Numbered from the stretch's first letter, positions 42,176-51,365 are shown. The stretch: 64,000 nucleotides of DNA from F1-60-MAGs149 sp037133755 (GCA_037133755.1 JBAXNN010000008.1:40942-104941); one strand, 5' to 3'. Notes: generated by a model not told the origin, from the letters alone. A program made the numbers and translations.

Positions 42176-42213
42176 CCAGTCGGGTGGAGGCCTAAAGGCC
42201 TCCACCCGACTGG
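42176..42213 (-). terminator. Hairpin spanning the end of the glutamate-synthase-like gene
   Basis: A perfect 18-bp stem (left arm 42176-42193, right arm 42196-42213) with only two bases at the centre. It contains the stop codon of the gene that ends at 42192, so its last codons are part of the stem. It is likely a terminator or mRNA-stabilising structure at the end of the operon; there is no T tract beyond the stem on either strand. Confidence 0.65.
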
Positions 42214-43550
42214 CCAGGAATCCAGTCGGTGCCGGCCAGCGGCACCTGCGCCATCGCGGCCGACTCGATCGTCAGCGCCACGAGGTCCTCGGGCTCGAGG
42301 TTATGGATGTTGCTCTTGCCTGCAGCACGCGCGAGCGTCTGGATCTCGAGCGTCATCGTCTTCAGGTAGTTGTTGAGCCGGCGTCCACCCTGCTCCGGGT
42401 CGAAGCGCGCGGCGAGCTCCGGATCCTGCGTCGAGATGCCCGTGGGGTCCTTGCCCTCGTGCCAGTCGTCGTAGAAGCCGGCGGCCGAGCCGATCTTGGC
42501 GTACTCGTCCGCGTAGGCCGGGTCGTTGTCGCCGAGGGCGATCATCGCCGCGACGCCAACCGACACCGCGTCCGCACCGAGTGCGAGCGCCTTGGCGGCG
42601 TCGGCACCGTTGCGAATACCGCCAGAGACGATCAGCTGCACCTCGCGGTGCATGCCCATCTCCTGCAGCGCCGTCACGGCCTGGCGGATGCACGCGAGCG
42701 TCGGCAGGCCGACGTGCTCGATGAACACATCCTGCGTGGCGGCCGTGCCGCCCTGCATGCCGTCGAGGACGATCACGTCGGCACCGGCCTTTACGGCCAG
42801 CTGCGTGTCGTAGTACGGGCGGCTCGCACCGATCTTGATGTAGATCGGCTTCTCCCAGTCGGTAATCTCGCGGATCTCCTGGATCTTGATCTCGAGATCG
42901 TCCGGGCCGGTCCAGTCGGGGTGACGGCACGCGGAGCGCTGGTCGATGCCCTTCGGCAGGTTGCGCATCTCGGCGACGCGATCCGAGATCTTCTGGCCGA
43001 GCAGCATGCCGCCGCCGCCGGGCTTCGCGCCCTGGCCGACGACGACCTCGATCGCGTCAGCGCGACGCAGATCGTCGGGGTTCATGCCGTAGCGCGACGG
43101 GAGCAGCTGGTAGACGAGGAGCTCGGAGTGGCCGCGCTCCTCCTCCGTCATGCCGCCGTCGCCGGTGGTCGTCGACGTGCCCGCCATCGTCGCGCCACGA
43201 CCGAGGGCCTCCTTGGCCGGACCCGACAGGGCGCCGAAGCTCATGCCGGCGATCGTGACGGGGATCTTCAGATGGATCGGCTTCTTCGCGAAGCGCGTGC
43301 CGAGCACGACGTCGGTCGAGCACCGCTCGCGATAGCCCTCGAGGGGATAGCGCGACATCGAGGCGCCGAGAAACAGCAGGTCGTCGAAGTGCGGCAGCTT
43401 GCGCTTGGCGCCGAAGCCGCGGATGTCGTAGATGCCCTGGCTCGCCGCGCGACGGATCTCATGGATCGTGTTGCGATCGAAGATGTAGGACTCGCGGAGC
43501 CCCGGATGCCAGTTGGTGCCGTTCGGGCCCGTGGGATCGAAATCAGTCAT
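42192..43550 (-). CDS. mgsC: N-methylglutamate synthase, FMN/FeS synthase subunit (MgsC/GlxD-like)
   Basis: A 452-residue TIM-barrel protein equivalent to the FMN-binding synthase domain of glutamate synthase. Segments of that domain include IAGMSFGALSGPAKEALGRG, GQGAKPGGGGMLLGQK, IYIKIGASRPYYDT, VIVLDGMQGGTAATQ and VQLIVSGGIRNGADAAKALALGADAV (each read in shorter parts such as PGGGGMLLG and SGGIRNGADAAKAL). In methylotrophs the split subunits MgsABC make N-methylglutamate from methylamine and glutamate. It is the third gene after the amidotransferase and GXGXG subunit, each translationally linked or nearly so. The hairpin at the end includes its stop. Confidence 0.72.
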   Translation of the reverse strand: MTDFDPTGPNGTNWHPGLRESYIFDRNTIHEIRRAASQGIYDIRGFGAKRKLPHFDDLLFLGASMSRYPLEGYRERCSTDVVLGTRFAKKPIHLKIPVTIAGMSFGALSGPAKEALGRGATMAGTSTTTGDGGMTEEERGHSELLVYQLLPSRYGMNPDDLRRADAIEVVVGQGAKPGGGGMLLGQKISDRVAEMRNLPKGIDQRSACRHPDWTGPDDLEIKIQEIREITDWEKPIYIKIGASRPYYDTQLAVKAGADVIVLDGMQGGTAATQDVFIEHVGLPTLACIRQAVTALQEMGMHREVQLIVSGGIRNGADAAKALALGADAVSVGVAAMIALGDNDPAYADEYAKIGSAAGFYDDWHEGKDPTGISTQDPELAARFDPEQGGRRLNNYLKTMTLEIQTLARAAGKSNIHNLEPEDLVALTIESAAMAQVPLAGTDWIPGQSGGGL

Positions 43551-43560
43551 CGTCAGCTCC

Positions 43561-44259
43561 CTAGTACGCGCCGGCGTTGTCGATGTTGAAGTTATAAAGC
43601 TGGCGGGCCGAGCCGTAGCGCTTGAACTCGTCGACCTTCGCGTCGGCACCCGACACCTCGAGCAGTCGGCCGAGCTCTTCGCGATGGAAGTCCTTCAGCT
43701 CCTTCTCGATGCAGTCTGCGCCCAGGCCCTTGACGGAGCCGCGCACGTAGATGTGCGTCTCGTAGATCGAATCACCGAGCGCGTCGCCGGCGTCGCCGCA
43801 CACGACCAGCGTGCCCGACTGCGCCATGAATGCGCTCATGTGGCCGATGTCGCCCTTGACGACGATCTCGACGCCCTTCATGGAGATGCCGCAGCGCGCG
43901 GCCGCGTCACCGTCGACGACCACCAGGCCACCGCGACCCGTCGCCGCGCACGCCTGCGAGGCGTTCCCGGAGATGCGGATCGTGCCGCTCATGATGTTCT
44001 CGCCCACACCGACGCCGGCGTTGCCGTCGATCGTCACGTTGGCGTGCTTGTTCATGCCGGCGGTGTAGTAGCCCGTGTGGCCCTCGATCAGCACGTCGAG
44101 CTCGGCGTCGATGCCGACGGCGAGTGCGTGCGCGCCGTTCGGGTTGACGATCTTCCAGCTCTTGGGGCCGCCGTTCTTCGCGTCGTGCAGCCGCTGATTC
44201 AGTTCGCGCAGCGGCGTGACGGCGAGGTCGACGACCTCGATGTCGGTCGCAGTCGTCAT
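43561..44259 (-). CDS. mgsB: N-methylglutamate synthase, GXGXG subunit (MgsB/GlxC-like)
   Basis: A 232-residue beta-helix protein equivalent to the C-terminal GXGXG domain of glutamate synthase. The repeat pattern of turns with glycine is seen in NVTIDGNAGVGVGENIMSG (NAGVGVGEN), GTIRISGNASQACAATGRGG and IVVKGDIGHMSAFMAQSG. It should pack against the synthase subunit. It begins one base before... the A of the amidotransferase stop is also the A of its ATG, so the three-gene module is tightly coupled. Confidence 0.75.
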   Translation of the reverse strand: MTTATDIEVVDLAVTPLRELNQRLHDAKNGGPKSWKIVNPNGAHALAVGIDAELDVLIEGHTGYYTAGMNKHANVTIDGNAGVGVGENIMSGTIRISGNASQACAATGRGGLVVVDGDAAARCGISMKGVEIVVKGDIGHMSAFMAQSGTLVVCGDAGDALGDSIYETHIYVRGSVKGLGADCIEKELKDFHREELGRLLEVSGADAKVDEFKRYGSARQLYNFNIDNAGAY

Positions 44260-45164
44260 CAGACCTTCTCCTTCTCCCACGCGTAGATCGTCGCGGGAGC
44301 GGGCTCCCACGTCTGCGCCTTCTCGGCGCCCGGCAACGTCGCGATCGAGCGGTACTCGGACGACATGGCGACCCACTCGTCTGTCTCGGCGATCACGGCC
44401 GGCTTGCACGCGATCGGGTCGCGCACCACGGCGAAGCCGTCGCGCGTGCCGATCAGGAACGTGTAGAAGCCGTCCAGATCCTCGAAGGCGTTGTCCATCA
44501 TCTGCTGCATGGAGTCACCCTCGCGCTGGCGCCACATCATGTAGCCGGCGGCGACTTCGGTGTCGTTCTCGGTCTGGAAGCGGATCCCCTCGCGGCGCAG
44601 CATGCGGCGCAGGCCGTTGTGGTTCGACAGCGAGCCGTTATGGACGAGACAGAGGTCGAGGCCCGTCGAGAACGGATGCGAGCCGGCGGTCGTCACCTTC
44701 GACTCGGTCGCCATGCGCGTATGGCCGAGCGCATGCGTGCCGTTGAGAGACTTGATGTCGAACGTCTCGATGAACTGCTCGGGGCGGCCGGTCTCCTTGT
44801 AGATCTCAATCGCCTCACCGGCGCTCATGATCTTGACGTCGGGGTACTGCTCCTCGATCCAGGCCTCGACCGGGGCCGCGTCATCGTGCGCCACGAGGAC
44901 GGCATGGTTGGCGCGGCGGACGACGTCGTTGTCGGCACCGAAGCGGTCGGCCAGCGCGTCGCGCATCAGCTCCCAATCGTGATGCGGGTCGTCGCACTGC
45001 AGCGTCAGCTTCGTGTTGCCAGACGCGACGGGATTGCGGTAGAAGGCAACGCCGGCACTGTCTGGCCCACGGTCGCTCATCTCGTACAGCATTGGCGCCA
45101 GGAGCGCCCCCAGGTTCGCCTCGACCTCAGGGGTCTTGGCGAACAGTCCCACGATTCCGCACAT
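44259..45164 (-). CDS. mgsA: N-methylglutamate synthase, amidotransferase-like subunit (MgsA/GlxB-like)
   Basis: A 301-residue class II (Ntn-hydrolase) glutamine amidotransferase domain protein. The N-terminal MCGIVGLF exposes the catalytic Cys2 after Met removal. Later GHTRMATESKV and LVHNGSLSNHNGLRR match the class II glutamine-binding site. This is the first gene of the module; GGAGG upstream of the ATG at 45164 is a strong ribosome site. In the N-methylglutamate pathway the subunit is believed to be structural or to handle ammonia; generic GOGAT-like or GlxB-like roles are alternatives. Confidence 0.8.
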   Translation of the reverse strand: MCGIVGLFAKTPEVEANLGALLAPMLYEMSDRGPDSAGVAFYRNPVASGNTKLTLQCDDPHHDWELMRDALADRFGADNDVVRRANHAVLVAHDDAAPVEAWIEEQYPDVKIMSAGEAIEIYKETGRPEQFIETFDIKSLNGTHALGHTRMATESKVTTAGSHPFSTGLDLCLVHNGSLSNHNGLRRMLRREGIRFQTENDTEVAAGYMMWRQREGDSMQQMMDNAFEDLDGFYTFLIGTRDGFAVVRDPIACKPAVIAETDEWVAMSSEYRSIATLPGAEKAQTWEPAPATIYAWEKEKV

Positions 45165-45197
45165 CTGTCGGCCTCCAAAACGTGTAGTCAGAGCGCA

Positions 45198-45215
45198 CGG
45201 CAGGCGTCCCTGCCG
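45198..45215 (-). promoter_or_regulatory. Hairpin in the leader of the mgsABC-like operon
   Basis: A perfect 7-bp stem (CGGCAGG with CCTGCCG) with loop CGTC lies between the two divergent genes at 45164 and 45345, about 35 bases upstream of the first ATG of the mgsA-like gene. There is no T tract, so it may be a leader structure or protein-binding site. No known riboswitch is evident. Confidence 0.35.
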
Positions 45216-45344
45216 GCATAGGCGGTAATGGTACAGACATTGGGCCTTTAGGGAAGGGAGAAGGGTGGTTCTCGTTGGACCGTCTTCGCGCGCCCCGTGT
45301 GTCAGGTGCACACATACGGCCCGCGAGCAGATACCGTGCAGCCT

Positions 45345-46895
45345 ATGTCGTACGACGTCGTCATCGTCGGCGGAGGCCACAACGGCCTGACCGCCGCTGC
45401 CTATCTCGGCCTCGCCGGCCGCCGCGTGCTCGTCCTCGAACGGCTCGACGAGACCGGGGGCGCTGCGGTCTCCGAGCGCCCCTTCAAGGGCGTTGACGTG
45501 CGCGTCTCGCGCTACGCGTACCTCGTTTCCATGATGCCGCGCGAGCTGATCAGCGAGCTCGACCTCGATCTCGACCTGCGCTCGCGTGAGATCTCGTCGT
45601 ACACGCCGACCCACCGCGATGGCCGCGACACCGGCCTGCTCGCCGCCCGCCACGACGCGACGACCGCGCTGTCGATGCGGTCCCTCACGGGGACCGATAA
45701 GGCGTGGGCGCAATGGCAGGCGTTCTACGGCGACGCGCAGGAAATCGCCACGCGCCTCGCCCCCACCCTGCTCGGCACGCTGCCGTCGAAGGACGAGGCA
45801 CGCGCGCTGTTCAGCGACATCCCTCATGTCTGGGAGGCGTTTGCCGAGCGCCCGCTGGGCGACTGGATCGAGCGTTCGATCGACGACGACCTGCTGCGCG
45901 GTGTGGTCCTGACCGATGGTCTGATCGGCACCTTCGCCTCGGCCAATGACCCGTCGCTGCAGCAGAACCGGTGTTTCCTCTACCACGTGGTCGGCGACGG
46001 CACGGGTGACTGGAAGGTCCCCGCCGGCGGCATGGGCGCGGTCTCCGGTGCGCTCGACCGCGCAGCACGCAAGGCCGGCGCCGAGATCCTGACCGGCGCC
46101 GATGTCGTTGCGATCCGCGAGACGCCCGATGGCGCCGAGGTGACGTGGCGCGACGCCACGGGCGAGCACACCACACACACGCCAACCGTCCTCGCGAACG
46201 TCGCTCCGACTGTCCTCGCGCGCCTGATGGGCGACGAGCCGCCGCAGCCAAAGCCCGTCGGCCCCCAGCTGAAGGTCAACATGGTGCTCAGGCGCCTACC
46301 GAAGTTGAAGAGCGGCCGTGATCCGCGAGAGGCCTTCGCTGGCACGTTCCACGTCGACGAGGGCTACGCCGAACTCGAGACCGCGTACCGCGAGGCCAAG
46401 AGTGGCAAGCTGCCCTCGAAGCCGCCGAGCGAGCTGTACTGCCACACGCTGACCGACCCCTCGATCCTCTCGGCCGAACTCCAGGCGAAGGGCTACCAGA
46501 CGCTCACGCTGTTCGGTCTCCACGCCCCCGACGCGCTCTTCGCGGACGATCCGAAGGGCACCACTGCCGAGTATCTCGCACGCACGATCAGTGGCTTTGA
46601 GGCGCATCTCGCCGAGCCGCTGATGGACGTGATCGCGCTTGATCAGGATGGCCAGCCCTGCATCGAGGCCAAGTGCCCCCTCGACCTCGAGGACGCGCTC
46701 GGCCTGCCCGGCGGCAACATCTTCCACCGCGACCTGCAATGGCCGTGGGCGGAGTCGCCCGAAGAGGTCGGCACCTGGGGCGTCGCCACGCAGTACGACC
46801 GCGTGCTGCTCTGCGGATCGGGTGCTCGCCGCGGTGGCGCGGTCTCTGGCATCGCCGGCCGCAGCGCCGCGATGCACCTGCTCGGTCGCCGCTAA
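45345..46895 (+). CDS. NAD(P)/FAD-dependent oxidoreductase, phytoene-desaturase / PYROXD2-like
   Basis: A 516-residue flavoprotein. The Rossmann motif VVIVGGGHNGLTAAAYLG is right at the N-terminus, followed by TGGAAVSERPF. The C-terminal FAD closing segment LLCGSGARRGGAVSGIAGRSAA is in line with the carotenoid-desaturase-related group (CrtI/PYROXD2). It is divergent from the mgsABC-like operon, so it may share regulation with it. The substrate is not known; oxidation of an amine or an enoyl compound is possible. Confidence 0.8.
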   Translation: MSYDVVIVGGGHNGLTAAAYLGLAGRRVLVLERLDETGGAAVSERPFKGVDVRVSRYAYLVSMMPRELISELDLDLDLRSREISSYTPTHRDGRDTGLLAARHDATTALSMRSLTGTDKAWAQWQAFYGDAQEIATRLAPTLLGTLPSKDEARALFSDIPHVWEAFAERPLGDWIERSIDDDLLRGVVLTDGLIGTFASANDPSLQQNRCFLYHVVGDGTGDWKVPAGGMGAVSGALDRAARKAGAEILTGADVVAIRETPDGAEVTWRDATGEHTTHTPTVLANVAPTVLARLMGDEPPQPKPVGPQLKVNMVLRRLPKLKSGRDPREAFAGTFHVDEGYAELETAYREAKSGKLPSKPPSELYCHTLTDPSILSAELQAKGYQTLTLFGLHAPDALFADDPKGTTAEYLARTISGFEAHLAEPLMDVIALDQDGQPCIEAKCPLDLEDALGLPGGNIFHRDLQWPWAESPEEVGTWGVATQYDRVLLCGSGARRGGAVSGIAGRSAAMHLLGRR

Positions 46896-46902
46896 TCGCA
46901 GC

Positions 46903-48141
46903 TCAGCGAAAGCGACTCGGGTCGAGCAGCGGGTCGGTGGTATCCGCATCGCCCGTGATGCAATCGGCGACGAGCTCGCCCGTCACCGGCGCGAGCGTGA
47001 TGCCGAGGGTGCCGTGGCCCGACGCGATGATCACGCGCGGATCGCCCGGCAGCGGGCCGATCAGCGGCATCGAGTCGGAGCTGAGCGGGCGCTGCCCCAT
47101 CCAGATGTGGGAGGCCTCGTCCGGCACGCCATCGAGGTTGCGCTGGCCGGCCTCGCGCAGTGCGTCGACGCGGCGCATGTCGATCGTGTCGGGGTCCGTG
47201 CCGATCTCGAGCGTGCCGGCGATGCGGATGCGCCCGTCGAGCGGTGTGGCGACGCAGTGTGCCTCGCTGAAGTAGATCGGGCGCTGCGCATCGGAGACGG
47301 CGCCCTCAAATTCGACGTGGTAGCCCTTCGCCGGTGTGATCGGCAGCGACGTGCCGACGTCCTCCGCGAAGCGACGCGTCCAGACGCCGGCGGCGACGAC
47401 CACGCGCTCGCACGTGATCGCCCCTTGCGTGGTGGCGAGACGGATGCGCGGTCCGGAGCGATCGATGCGTAGCACCTCGACGCCCTCGACGATCGTGCCG
47501 CCGTTGGCACGCACGCCCTCGCCGACGCACTCGGTGAAACGCAGCGAATCGACGTGCCCATCATCGGTGGCCAGTGCCCCGTGCGTCGCACCGCGCACCG
47601 ACGGCTCAAGCGCCGCGATCTGCGTGGCGTCGAGCTCCTCGATCGCGAGCCCGGCATGGCGCGCCTCGGCAACCACCGCGGCGCGCTGCGCATCCGCATC
47701 GGGGCCGGACCAGAGGTTGAGCGTGCCGTTCATCACCAGACCCGTACCGAGCTCGTCGCTCCACTCACGATGCAGCTGCGTGCTGCGAAGCGCGAGCTCG
47801 CGCAGCAGCACCGTCCCCTCCTCCGCCCGCTCCTCGCTGAGCGATGACGCAGTGAAGCGCGCGACCCAGGCGAGCTCACTCGGCTTCGGTCGCAGCTTCA
47901 ACGGCGCCTTCGGATCGAGCAGGAAGCGGAGCCCGCTCTTGAGCGCCGCAGGCGAAGCCGTGCGGTCCGAATGACTCGGCGTGATCATGCACGCCGTGCC
48001 CGCCGAGGCACCGCTGCCGATGTGGTTGCGCTCGAGCACCACTGTGTCGACGCCGCGCTTAGCAAGCAGATACGCCGCGCTGAGCCCGACGGCACCACCG
48101 CCAATCACGACAACCTCAGCTGTGGTCGGAACCTCGTTCAC
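46903..48141 (-). CDS. DadA-like D-amino acid dehydrogenase / FAD-dependent oxidoreductase
   Basis: A 412-residue flavoprotein of the DAO superfamily. The dinucleotide motif VVVIGGGAVGLSAAYLLA lies near the N-terminus. The C-terminal segments PLIGPLPGDPRVIIASGHGTLGITLAP (read as PGDPRVIIASGHG and GTLGITLAP) match DadA-type D-amino acid dehydrogenases. It likely deaminates D-amino acids or an N-substituted glycine. It faces the preceding plus-strand oxidoreductase with seven bases between the stops. Confidence 0.82.
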   Translation of the reverse strand: MNEVPTTAEVVVIGGGAVGLSAAYLLAKRGVDTVVLERNHIGSGASAGTACMITPSHSDRTASPAALKSGLRFLLDPKAPLKLRPKPSELAWVARFTASSLSEERAEEGTVLLRELALRSTQLHREWSDELGTGLVMNGTLNLWSGPDADAQRAAVVAEARHAGLAIEELDATQIAALEPSVRGATHGALATDDGHVDSLRFTECVGEGVRANGGTIVEGVEVLRIDRSGPRIRLATTQGAITCERVVVAAGVWTRRFAEDVGTSLPITPAKGYHVEFEGAVSDAQRPIYFSEAHCVATPLDGRIRIAGTLEIGTDPDTIDMRRVDALREAGQRNLDGVPDEASHIWMGQRPLSSDSMPLIGPLPGDPRVIIASGHGTLGITLAPVTGELVADCITGDADTTDPLLDPSRFR

Positions 48142-48193
48142 GCCCAGCAGGGTACTGGCGTTTTACGCCCAGCCGAAATGCGGCTGACGATGA

Positions 48194-48772
48194 TTAGCCG
48201 CGCAGCTTGGAGACCAGCCGCCACGCACCCGGCAGCAGAGCACCGGCCAGGTAGAGCTTCAGCAGGTCGCCCGGCACGAACGGGTACAGGCCGTACTCGA
48301 GCGTCGTCGCGACGTCGAGGCCCTGATCGTGCTTGAGCCAGACAAGGCCACAGGCGTAGATGATCACGGTGCCGGTCAGCATCGCGGTGACGGCCGACGA
48401 GAATCGGCGGTCCCACTTGCGCTGGGCCAGAAGACCGACGACGACAGCCGCGAGGATGAAGCCGACGAGATAGCCACCCGTCGCGCCGATCACGACGTCG
48501 AGCCCGTGGGTACGATCCGCGAAGACCGGCAGGCCGACGATGCCCATCAGCAGGTAGACCGCAGCCGTGAGGCCACCGCGCACGGCGCCGTACGACGCGC
48601 CGATCAGCAGCACGCCGAACGTCTGGAGCGTGATCGGCACCGGCGTAAACGGCAGCTCGAACGAGATCTGCGCGCACAGGGCGAGGAAGAGCGCGCCGCC
48701 GAGAATCAGCAGGGCGTCAGTGAGGATGCCGGTGCGCGGGACAACGGCAAGGCGAAGGGTTGCGGCGTTCAT
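48194..48772 (-). CDS. bioY: BioY biotin transporter
   Basis: A 192-residue membrane protein with six helices of the BioY S-component type. Segments QISFELPFTPVPITLQTFGVLLIG (read as PFTPVPITLQTFG) and YLLMGIVGLPVFA, followed by GATGGYLVGF, are characteristic of BioY. It binds biotin and either works alone or with ECF energizing subunits; no ECF genes lie beside it. The start at 48772 (MNAATL) is chosen to match family length. Confidence 0.9.
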   Translation of the reverse strand: MNAATLRLAVVPRTGILTDALLILGGALFLALCAQISFELPFTPVPITLQTFGVLLIGASYGAVRGGLTAAVYLLMGIVGLPVFADRTHGLDVVIGATGGYLVGFILAAVVVGLLAQRKWDRRFSSAVTAMLTGTVIIYACGLVWLKHDQGLDVATTLEYGLYPFVPGDLLKLYLAGALLPGAWRLVSKLRG

Positions 48773-48860
48773 AGCGAGCAGGGTACCAGCGTGGCGACCT
48801 GCTCGCAGGGGTGGTTCCCTCGCGTCTGCCGACCGCACGGGCCGACTACCACTGGATCCC

Positions 48861-49316
48861 TCAGGTATCGCAGGCAAGATCGACCTCGTCGACCCAGTCC
48901 AGTTCGGGCGCAACGGCCAGCAGGACGTGCTTCACACGTTTGACGTGCGGATTGCGGTTGAAGCGCAGCTCCGCCCCATCGGCACGTATGAAGGCGATCG
49001 CATTGCGGCGCTCGGCGACTCGCGCAATGTCGTCGATGCCGAGTTCGAACATCGCACCGTCGGCATGGACGATCACTGCCGACGTCTCCGTGATCAGCTG
49101 GTCCTCGATCCACAAGCGCTCCCGCCCCAGCCAGCCAAGCGCCACGGCGCCGACAGCAGCGAGCAAAAGCACGGCCTGCCAGAGGTGACTCGACGTCGTG
49201 AACGCACCCGCGACCAGGAAGGCGCCGCCGATCAGTCCAAAGTGAATCGCCGGCGGGCGTCGTCGATGCCGAAATCGCACGGCGGTCTGCGGCGGGGCTG
49301 CCTTTGCAACGCTCAT
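48861..49316 (-). CDS. Small membrane protein with C-terminal PH-like domain
   Basis: A 151-residue protein with a basic N-terminus (RFRHRRRP), two adjacent hydrophobic helices (about 25-65) and a C-terminal soluble domain of strands (LWIEDQLITETSAVIVHADG and FELGIDDIARVAERRNAIAF) that looks like bacterial PH-like / DUF304-related proteins. I cannot assign a specific function. It is divergent from the amidase gene. Confidence 0.6.
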   Translation of the reverse strand: MSVAKAAPPQTAVRFRHRRRPPAIHFGLIGGAFLVAGAFTTSSHLWQAVLLLAAVGAVALGWLGRERLWIEDQLITETSAVIVHADGAMFELGIDDIARVAERRNAIAFIRADGAELRFNRNPHVKRVKHVLLAVAPELDWVDEVDLACDT

Positions 49317-49379
49317 GCCGCCACCCTAGTGCATGCCCGAAGTGGCTTCGGTGACCGCGCCCACGCTACGGTTCTCCGC

Positions 49380-50789
49380 ATGAGCAACGCGATCTGGCAG
49401 CTGTCCGCAGTCGAGCAGGCGGCGCGCATCGCCGGCGGCGACCTCTCCCCCGTCGAGGTCGTGCAGAGCTCGCTCGACCGCATCGCCGAGGTCAACCCGC
49501 AGCTCAACTGCTTCTGCTTCACGTTTCCCGAGCGCGCGCTCGAGCAGGCTCGTGCCGCCGAGCAGGCTGTCGCTACCGGCGCGCCCCTTGGCCCGCTGCA
49601 TGGCGTGCCGATTGCGATCAAGGACCTGACCGCGACCAAGGGTGATCGCACGACGCTCGGGTCGTACTCCCACGAGCATCACGTGCCCGACTACGACAGC
49701 GTGATCGTGGAGCGACTGCACGCGGCAGGCGCGATCGTGGTCGGCAAGACGACGACGCCGGAGTTCGCGTACTCGAGCTTCACCCGCAGCCCCCTGTGGG
49801 GTCCGACCCGCAACCCGTGGAACCCGGCGCTCAACCCGGGCGGCTCGTCCGGCGGCTCGGCCGTTGCCGTCGCGACCGGCTGCGTGCCGCTCGCCGAGGG
49901 CACCGACATGGGTGGCTCGGTCCGCATCCCCGCGAGCTACTGCGGCCTGGTAGGCCTCAAGCCCGCGTTCGGTCGCATTCCGCTCGACGTCGTGCCGTCG
50001 AGCTGGGACACGATCCACCACTTCGGCCCACTCGCCCGCACGATCGACGATGCGCGGCTGTTCCTCCTCGCGGCGGCCGGCTACGACGATCGCGACGCGC
50101 TGTCGCAGACGGCGACACTCGATTGGACGACACCGATCCCGAGCGATGTGCGCGGGCTGCGACTGGCGCTCGACGTCGATCTCGGCGACTACGTCGTCGA
50201 TCCGCAGGTCGAGCGCGAAGTGCGTGCGGCCGCGGCGGCACTGGCCGAGGCCGGAGCGATCGTCGAAGAGGTAGACCTCGGCTGGACGCGCGAGGTGGCC
50301 GACGCCTGGGGCGAGCATTGGAGTGTCTACCTCGCCGCGTGGTTCGGCGACACGCTGCCGGAGTACGGGGACAAGATGGACCCGACCGTCAAGCGCCTGA
50401 TCGAGCACGGCCTGAAGCTGGACGCCGTCACGTTCAAGCGCCTCGAGCTCGTGCGCCAAAAGGCGTGGTCGCAGCTTGCCGCCGTGCACCGCGACTACGA
50501 CGCGCTGCTCTGCCCGACGATGGCGCAGCTGCCGCTGCCGATCGATACCGATGAGTACGCGCACTACCGCACGCAGGACGACGGCCGCTACTACGCGCTC
50601 GACATAACGAGCCAGTTCAACTTCACGAGCCCGTGCCCCGCGCTGAGCGTGCCGGCTGGCTGGTCCGACGAGGGACTGCCCGTCGGCCTGCAGATCATCA
50701 CGCGCAAGGATCGCGACGACGTCGCGCTGCGCATCGGCGCGGCCGTCGAGGCCGTCCGCCCGTGGGCGGATCGCCGCCCCGCGATCTAG
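49380..50789 (+). CDS. Amidase-signature family hydrolase
   Basis: A 469-residue amidase. The Ser-Ser-Lys triad can be placed: Lys81 in IAIKDL, the cis-Ser in GGSSGGSA (156-157) and the nucleophile Ser180 in GTDMGGSVR. Such enzymes hydrolyse amides, including carboxamides of drugs, plant compounds and peptides; the GatA homologs act in tRNA amidation, but no GatBC genes are beside it. Its stop lies three bases before the stop of the opposing carboxymuconolactone-decarboxylase-like gene. Confidence 0.88.
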   Translation: MSNAIWQLSAVEQAARIAGGDLSPVEVVQSSLDRIAEVNPQLNCFCFTFPERALEQARAAEQAVATGAPLGPLHGVPIAIKDLTATKGDRTTLGSYSHEHHVPDYDSVIVERLHAAGAIVVGKTTTPEFAYSSFTRSPLWGPTRNPWNPALNPGGSSGGSAVAVATGCVPLAEGTDMGGSVRIPASYCGLVGLKPAFGRIPLDVVPSSWDTIHHFGPLARTIDDARLFLLAAAGYDDRDALSQTATLDWTTPIPSDVRGLRLALDVDLGDYVVDPQVEREVRAAAAALAEAGAIVEEVDLGWTREVADAWGEHWSVYLAAWFGDTLPEYGDKMDPTVKRLIEHGLKLDAVTFKRLELVRQKAWSQLAAVHRDYDALLCPTMAQLPLPIDTDEYAHYRTQDDGRYYALDITSQFNFTSPCPALSVPAGWSDEGLPVGLQIITRKDRDDVALRIGAAVEAVRPWADRRPAI

Positions 50790-50792
50790 GCG

Positions 50793-51365
50793 CTACGCGC
50801 CACCGAGCCCCGGCCCGGGGTTGGGGCCCCACGGGTCGGCTCCATCGCTGGGCAGCGGCACGTCGATCGACGCGAGGTAGCCGGCGATCATCCGATAGAC
50901 GCCGGCCAGCACGCTCAGCTCGAGCAGCCCCTCCACGCCCCACGTCGCGATCACGCGCTCCTGCAGGTCGGCGGGAATCGAGTGAAGCGCGAGCGCCTCG
51001 AGCGCGACCGCCACGGCATCGCGCTCCTCGCCCGACAGCGAAGCGTCGTCGTAGCGGCCGGCGCGCAGCGCCTCGATCGCCTCCTGCGGCATGCCAGCGC
51101 TCCGTGCCGTCGGCTCGTGCTTCGACCACACGTACGCGCACTTCGTCTCGTTGGCCACGGCCAGCGTTGCCGCCTCGCGGTAGCGATCGGGCACGGTCGC
51201 GGCGGTCCGGTAAAACCGTCCGATCTCGAGCATCATCTCGGCCAACCCGCGATGGAGCGTCAGCGTGCCGTACAGGCCATCGAGGCGCCCACGCTGCTCT
51301 TTCAGCTGCGCGTAGTGCGCCTCTTGGTCTGCATTCCGAATGCCGTGTTCGCCGAGGTCAGCCAT
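50793..51365 (-). CDS. Carboxymuconolactone-decarboxylase-like (AhpD-fold) protein
   Basis: A 190-residue mainly helical protein in the AhpD/CMD superfamily. The family core is AATLAVANETKCAYVWSKHEP, where AhpD has an ECxYCxxxH-type CxxC. Here only one cysteine is present (ETKCAYVW), so a disulfide-active peroxidase role is unlikely; ring-cleavage or decarboxylation type roles remain possible. It has no neighbours in catabolic operons and the substrate is not known. Confidence 0.75.
   Translation of the reverse strand: MADLGEHGIRNADQEAHYAQLKEQRGRLDGLYGTLTLHRGLAEMMLEIGRFYRTAATVPDRYREAATLAVANETKCAYVWSKHEPTARSAGMPQEAIEALRAGRYDDASLSGEERDAVAVALEALALHSIPADLQERVIATWGVEGLLELSVLAGVYRMIAGYLASIDVPLPSDGADPWGPNPGPGLGGA

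Noticed and set aside
45165..45344. A glycine or folate riboswitch in the leader of mgsA
   Set aside because: No conserved riboswitch core was recognised; only one short hairpin is present.
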